Source of the DNA: Taxillus chinensis
Taxonomy: Eukaryota; Streptophyta; Magnoliopsida; Santalales; Loranthaceae
DNA length: 64,000 bases
Direction of reading: 5' to 3'
Assembly (NCBI GenBank): GCA_023512835.1
Contig: CM042087.1
Location: 20,217,260 to 20,281,259, forward strand
Shown here: piece after piece, positions 59,351 to 64,000 of the stretch
How the letters are laid out: the number at the start of each line of letters is the position of its first letter
How positions within the stretch are numbered: the first letter of the stretch is position 1
The notes under the pieces: model-generated
Seen by the model: the letters and a program-made list of their open reading frames with translations, nothing else
The model's database searches: none
Told to the model about the DNA's origin: nothing
Translations under genes and position numbers: made by a program

Positions 59351-60032
59351 TGTAATGACCCGTGTGTAAGAAGTTAACCACAAACACCTTGGATGTTGGT
59401 GCACAAGTTTGAGGTAAGAGATGAGCCCAAGAGGGGACTTTTGGGAGGTGCATGTGACAAGTAATAACGTCCATTTATGCCCTACAAAGATGCTATGCAT
59501 ATACAGGTGGTTTTAAGCTGTTTTGGCTGATCTTGGAGCTCACTTTTGATATGGTAGATGGCCTCAAACAATTGGTGTGCAAGAACAAAAGTTGCTTAGA
59601 ATGAGGTCCTCTATCTACCACAGAAATTTCAGAGCATTTGGAGCTGCACGTGAATTCACCCATTTCACGTGCAAGCATATTTTTGCTTCTCGATCTCCTA
59701 CAAGATGCAAGGAGGCTTGGGGTGAAATTTGAGTGCATTTGGAGCTGCACGCCAATTGGGGAATTGGCGTTCAAATTGGCGTGCAGGCATATTTTTGCAT
59801 GGTTACCTTAGTTTAGTTATTCTAATCATCTTTTCCCAAAGGACCATGTTGGAATTATGGATATTTTGTCGAGTATGGATGTGGAAAGGTTGTAACTTGT
59901 GTAATAAAAACTACGTCATTTTGATGCTGGGGTTCACTTAATCAAAACTACGTCGTTTTGATGTTGTGTTGTCTATATAAGGATGAAGAGCCCTCTGTTT
60001 TAGGTTTAGGGTTTGTTGCTCCACCAGCTGTC

Positions 60033-60081
<49 letters not shown>

Positions 60082-61209
60082 ATGGAGAGCTACTGGCTTG
60101 CTGCCGGAGCATCTTGCGTGGGGACGGCGTCTAGCGTGGGAGCAAGAGTAGGAGGACGTTTCGAAGGTAGGGGTTCTGTCTCACCTGATTTGTTCTGGGG
60201 TTAGGCCCTATGTAGAGGATTTATAGAGCTTCTACTATTATTGTTATACTATCTATATGTAAATTCATATAGGTGTGACCTCCTATATGAATGTTGGCCT
60301 TCAGTGGCAAGTATGGGTTGAGATTAGGCCTGTGTGGCACTACACACTAGGTGTTTGATATTATGCCTGTGAGGCCATGCATGTTATGTGATTGATGTTA
60401 TGCCAGTGTGGTTATGCCTAAATGGTGTTTGATGTAATGTCTGTGAGGATATGCATGCTAGGTGTTTGATGTTATACCAGGGTGGACATGCATGTTAAGT
60501 GTTTGTTGTTATGCCTGAATAACTGAGATATATGTTAAATGTCTGTTATTGTCTGTGGAGCCTAAGAAGCCTGAGAGGCTAAGGCAATGTTTGTGTACCT
60601 GTAGAGCCTGAGAGGCTGAGTTGATGTCAGTGAGACTGACTGTGGAGCCTGAGAGGCTGAATTAATGTCAGTGAGACTGATTGTGGAAATTATGCCTGAG
60701 AGGCAGTTAAATCATTGGCCTGAAGAGGCGGTTAAATCACTTGTGGCTTGTGTGGTAGAGAATTGTAACTACTGGTGTGGTTTGTTATTGTTTGTTGAAA
60801 TGATTGTAACATGACACTGCACTTGTACACATGGCATGTAGATGCTAGGAGCATGGGATGGGTTGAGGAGACTTGATCCCTACTGAGCTGTGGATGCTCA
60901 CCCCTCCTACTGTGGTGTGTTTTCTTGCAGCAACCTACAGGCGTTAGGTGGGAACACCAAGGTGGAAGAGTTCTGTTTTGTGGCTTTGTTTTGTGTTAAT
61001 TGCATTATGTAATTTTGTTGAGGCATTGTAACCCCCGCGGGGAGATATTGTGATGAAGTTTGAAACATAATAAAGGCATATGATTTCAATTAAATAATTA
61101 TGTGATTTTGTTTTCTGAAGCATATGTTGTGTTCCACCCCTTTATCCAAACCCGGGTAAAGGGAGGGTCACGTTCCGGTCTCCTCGGGTTGGAAAACCAG
61201 GGCGTGACA
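59351..61209 (+). mobile_element. Element D 3' LTR
   Basis: 1,859 bp, TGTAATGACCCG to GGCGTGACA. TATATAA at 59974-59980 preceded by the two palindromes; (GA)n at 60036-60078. Differs from the 5' LTR by a modest number of substitutions and two small indels. Confidence 0.95.
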
Positions 61210-61214
61210 TTGCC

Positions 61215-62641
61215 TCATGGCATTGCACCTCTCACTGTAGGTGTTCCTGCTCCTTTCCCCTACAAGACAGACAAGGCAATCCCATGGAACTACGGTTGCG
61301 AAATAGTCCAGGGAGCCACCGCAATAGAAAAGAGAACTAGGAGCGGTAAGGCTTATGCCCCTGATATGGTGGATAAAGCAAGGAAGGAAAAAACTGTGGA
61401 ACTAAACATTGAGCCAATGCTGGAGCCAACTACGAAAGGAGCACCAGTCACTGAAGGAGAGGTAGCAGAATTTTTGAAACTCATGAAGCAGAGCGGGTAT
61501 AACATTGTGGATCAGCTAAGTCGACAACCGGCTCATATCTCATTGCTCTCATTAATGATGGATTCCCAGCCTTATCGGGAAGCACTGCTGAAAGTTTTGA
61601 GCCAAGCCTATGTTCCTCCAACCATCTCAGTAGCGAATATGGATGGACTAGTAACCTCATCATGAACAACATCATTAGCTTTGGAGATGACGAGCTGCCA
61701 CAAGATGGAAAGGGGCACATAAAAGCTCTGCATATTACTGTCAAATGTAAAGAGCATAACATAGCACGAGTACTCATTGACAATGGCTCCGCCTTGAACA
61801 TCATGCCCTTACATATACTGCAACAGCTTCCAATTGATGCATCCTATATGCATCCTTGTACGATGAAGGTATGGGCGTTCGATGGAGGCAAACGTGATGT
61901 GGTGGGAACTTTAGACATTCCACTCCTGATTAGACCAGTTACCCTTACGGTGGAATTTCAGGTAATGGACATTACACCATATTATAGCTGTTTGTTGGGA
62001 AGACCCTGGATCCACATGGCGGGAGTAGTGCCCTTTAGCCTTCATCAAAAAATGAAATTTGTGATGGGAGACCAGCTCATTTGCGTCTCTGGAGAAACAA
62101 GTTTCCTCGTCACCAAACCTGCATCAGTCCCATATATTGAAAACAATAAGGATGTATTAGAATGTTCCTATCGATCCTTTGAGGTCGTGAACATCACTTC
62201 TGTACCAAGCTATCATCTCTCGAAGGCATCAAAGATGGTTGCATCCACCATGATCAAACAGGGTTACAAACCAGGGCAAGGATTGGGCCCGAAAGCTCAG
62301 GGGATCCAGGAACCATTGACCATCCAAGAAAATACCGAGAAGTTTGGGTTGGGCTACATACCTACTAGAGCTGACAAACAGAGGGCAGCTATCAAAAAGA
62401 AGGAAATCAGAATGGCGAAGTTGTAGAAGAGGCCGGTACAGGAAGAAAAGAGGAGCTTTCCCCCCTTAAATGTTACATTCCAGAGTGGTGGGTTCATCCA
62501 CAATAGCCAACCTGAGCCCGTGACAGAGTTTGTAGCCGCATTAGATGCAGACGAGCAGGTGTTGAGCAAGATGACTCTGGTGGTGCAAGGGGTTCCCAAC
62601 CCGCCATTGAACAATTGGACCAGCCTGGACCTCCCCATAAT
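61215..62641 (+). pseudogene. Ogre-type gag end, aspartic protease and G-patch
   Basis: Continues the gag frame after D: PFPYKTDKAIPWNY and LMKQSGYNIVDQLSRQPAHI. A one-base frameshift near 61650 leads into 61662-62426: the protease with LIDNGSALNIMP (Asp codon 61779-61781; D-N-G in place of the more usual D-G-G of this group), SCLLGRPWIH, then a G-patch-like segment (about 62228-62365: KMVASTMIKQGYKPGQGLG...FGLGYIP). G-patches bind RNA or helicases; its role here is inferred from the family. A TAG at 62424-62426 and then NVTFQSGGFIHN up to the splice site. Confidence 0.85.
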
Positions 62642-62824
62642 GTAATGCCTAAGCGGCCACTGGGATTTAATGTATTTTATTTAATGTCTTTTGAAGCTAT
62701 GAACTTTGGTTTTCCTTAAACCTTTTCAATAAAATGTACTTTCGTCAAATCTTTCATGGTGCATTCCATTCATGACATATGCATATCATATTTAGTTACC
62801 AACTTGTCATTCTCTTATAAGCAG
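62642..62824 (+). other. Candidate spliced intron between protease and RT
   Basis: 183 nt, GTAATG at the left and CTCTTATAAGCAG at the right, pyrimidine-rich in its second half. It contains stops in frame. Removing it joins ATAAT to GTATCGC, keeping the same reading frame (183 = 3 x 61) from G-patch region into RT. An intron at this place is a known trait of Ogre elements; splicing here is inferred. Confidence 0.75.
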
Positions 62825-64000
62825 GTATCGCAATGTCAATGAAAACATAGTATGTGAAAGTGAAACGAGATGCCTAAGGTTTGACCAAAGTCCAAATTGG
62901 GAGCAGTCAGTGTTTGAAGCGGATGAGAATGAGGTAGAGGAGACACCCGAGCTACCAGGAGAGATCATACGCTTATTGGAAAGAGAAGATCGTTTACCCA
63001 TTCCAAGTGAAGACCCAGTAGAGATGGTGAATTTGGGGACCGTAACCGAACCAAGAGACTTAAGGATAGGGTCCTTAATAGCCGATGACATCAAGAAACA
63101 ATTAGTTGAGCTATTAAGGAACTACATAGATGTGTTTGCATGGTCATATCAAGATATGCCGGGATTAGACACAGACATAGTGCAGCATCACATACCATTA
63201 AAGCCTGAATGCAAGCCAGTTCAACAGAAATTAAGAAGAATGAGACCGGAGATGCTACTGAAGATTAAAGAGGAGGTCAGAAAGCAATGGGACGCAGGTT
63301 TTCTAAGTGTCTCCCACTATCCAGAATGGGTGGCCAATGTTGTACCAGTACCGAAGAAAGGAGGCAAGGTCTACATGTGTGTTGATTACAGAGATTTGAA
63401 CTAGGCCAGTCCGAAGGATAACTTCCCACTTCCTCATATTGATACCCTAGTAGATAACACAGCAAAGCATGCTCTATTCTCGTTCATGGATGGCATCTCG
63501 AGCTACAATCAGATTCGTATGGCCCCCGAACACAAGGAGAGGACCACGTTCATGACACTTTGGGGCACATTCTGTATAATGTGATGCCGTTTGGTCCGAA
63601 GAATGCAGGAGCAACCTATCAATGAGCCATGGTGACCCTATTCCACGATATGATGCATAAACAAGTCGAAGTATATGTGGACGACATGATAGCCAAATCA
63701 TGAAGCATTGAAGATCACATTGAAGTACTCCGTAAGCTCTTCAATAGGCTACGAAAATATCAGCTGAAATGGAACCCCGTAAAATGCACTTTCGGAGCCA
63801 TGTCGGGAAAACTGTTAGGTTTTATTGTGAGCCAAAAAGGAGTTAAAATCAATCCAGATAAAGTTCAAGCTATCCAAGAGATGCCGCCACCACGAACCAT
63901 CAAGGAGGTTAGAGGATTCCTTGGGCGACTGAATTACATTGCTCGATTTATTTCCCAATTGACAGCCACATGTGAACCCATTTTCAAGACCTTACGGAAG
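62825..64000 (+). pseudogene. Ogre-type reverse transcriptase, runs off window
   Basis: N-terminal extension YRNVNENIVCESETRCLR and a Glu-rich stretch, then the RT: LVELLRNYIDVFAWSYQDMPGL, VPVPKKGGKVYMCVDYRDLN, a TAG at 63402-63404 (a lysine in relatives), PKDNFPLPHIDTLVD, a frame change near 63580, MPFGPKNAGATYQ with a stop, the catalytic YVDD (63674-63685) and a stop soon after, then FLGFIV-type and VRGFLGRLNYIARFI motifs. RNase H and integrase lie beyond 64000. Typical of Tat/Ogre RT; non-functional. Confidence 0.88.

Larger units (their letters stand above)
51898..61209 (+). mobile_element. Element D: near-intact Tekay/Del-type gypsy element
   Basis: 5' LTR 51898-53793, 3' LTR 59351-61209, exact target duplication TTGCC (51893-51897 and 61210-61214). 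PBS, leader, gag, protease, RT, RNase H, integrase, chromodomain-like tail and polypurine tract are all present in order. Only two one-base frameshifts and one nonsense codon were seen in about 4.8 kb of coding sequence. The best reference copy in the window. Confidence 0.96.

Overview
This window is plant nuclear DNA made almost entirely of nested LTR retrotransposons. I see no convincing host gene, tRNA or rRNA gene. The lineage mix (Tekay/Del-type Ty3-gypsy chromoviruses, an Ogre/Tat-type gypsy element with extra ORF1 and an intron, an Athila-type primer site, a SIRE-like Ty1-copia fragment and a TRIM) indicates an angiosperm, probably a eudicot, in gene-poor heterochromatin. The species cannot be named from the sequence.

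Left part (1-30.4 kb). A Tekay LTR end (1-869) abuts a minus-strand copia pol fragment (870-3463). Plus-strand Tekay element A begins at 3464, and its 5' LTR is split into three pieces (3464-3904, 14462-14722, 22715-23751; together 1,739 bp). The first split holds a complete minus-strand Tekay element C (3905-14456, TSD TACAT), itself interrupted in gag by a solo LTR (10208-11799, TSD TAGGA). The second split holds element B (14723-22709, TSD GGTTC), whose 5' end is a tiny TRIM and whose 3' end is a 2.1-kb gypsy LTR. A's interior (23752-28482) is cut in RT by another minus-strand LTR (26342-28200) flanked by a 210-bp duplication rather than a normal TSD, and then stops. Element E starts at 28646 with an LTR, PBS and decayed interior.

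Right part (34.6-64 kb). An Ogre-type LTR (about 34708-39461) with a threefold 1-kb tandem duplication of its promoter region is followed by an Arg-type PBS and ORF1 (40158-41498). A second, truncated Ogre-type LTR (about 41642-50715) contains a complete minus-strand non-autonomous element F (42593-49092, TSD GCTTC). Ogre gag resumes at 50716, is interrupted by a nearly intact Tekay element D (51898-61209, TSD TTGCC), and continues into protease, G-patch, a 183-nt intron-like gap and RT up to the window end.

How the parts relate. The Tekay elements share the same iMet-type PBS, PPT, LTR termini and leader, so each could be served by any active relative's proteins. Every coding region carries frameshifts or stops; D is closest to intact. 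The most notable signals are a loop-palindrome hairpin just after the PBS in all five plus- and minus-strand Tekay-type leaders, with a compensatory base change (a candidate RNA dimerisation site); a modular U3 hairpin region shared between Tekay LTRs and the Athila-type element F; and the TRIM/gypsy chimera B.
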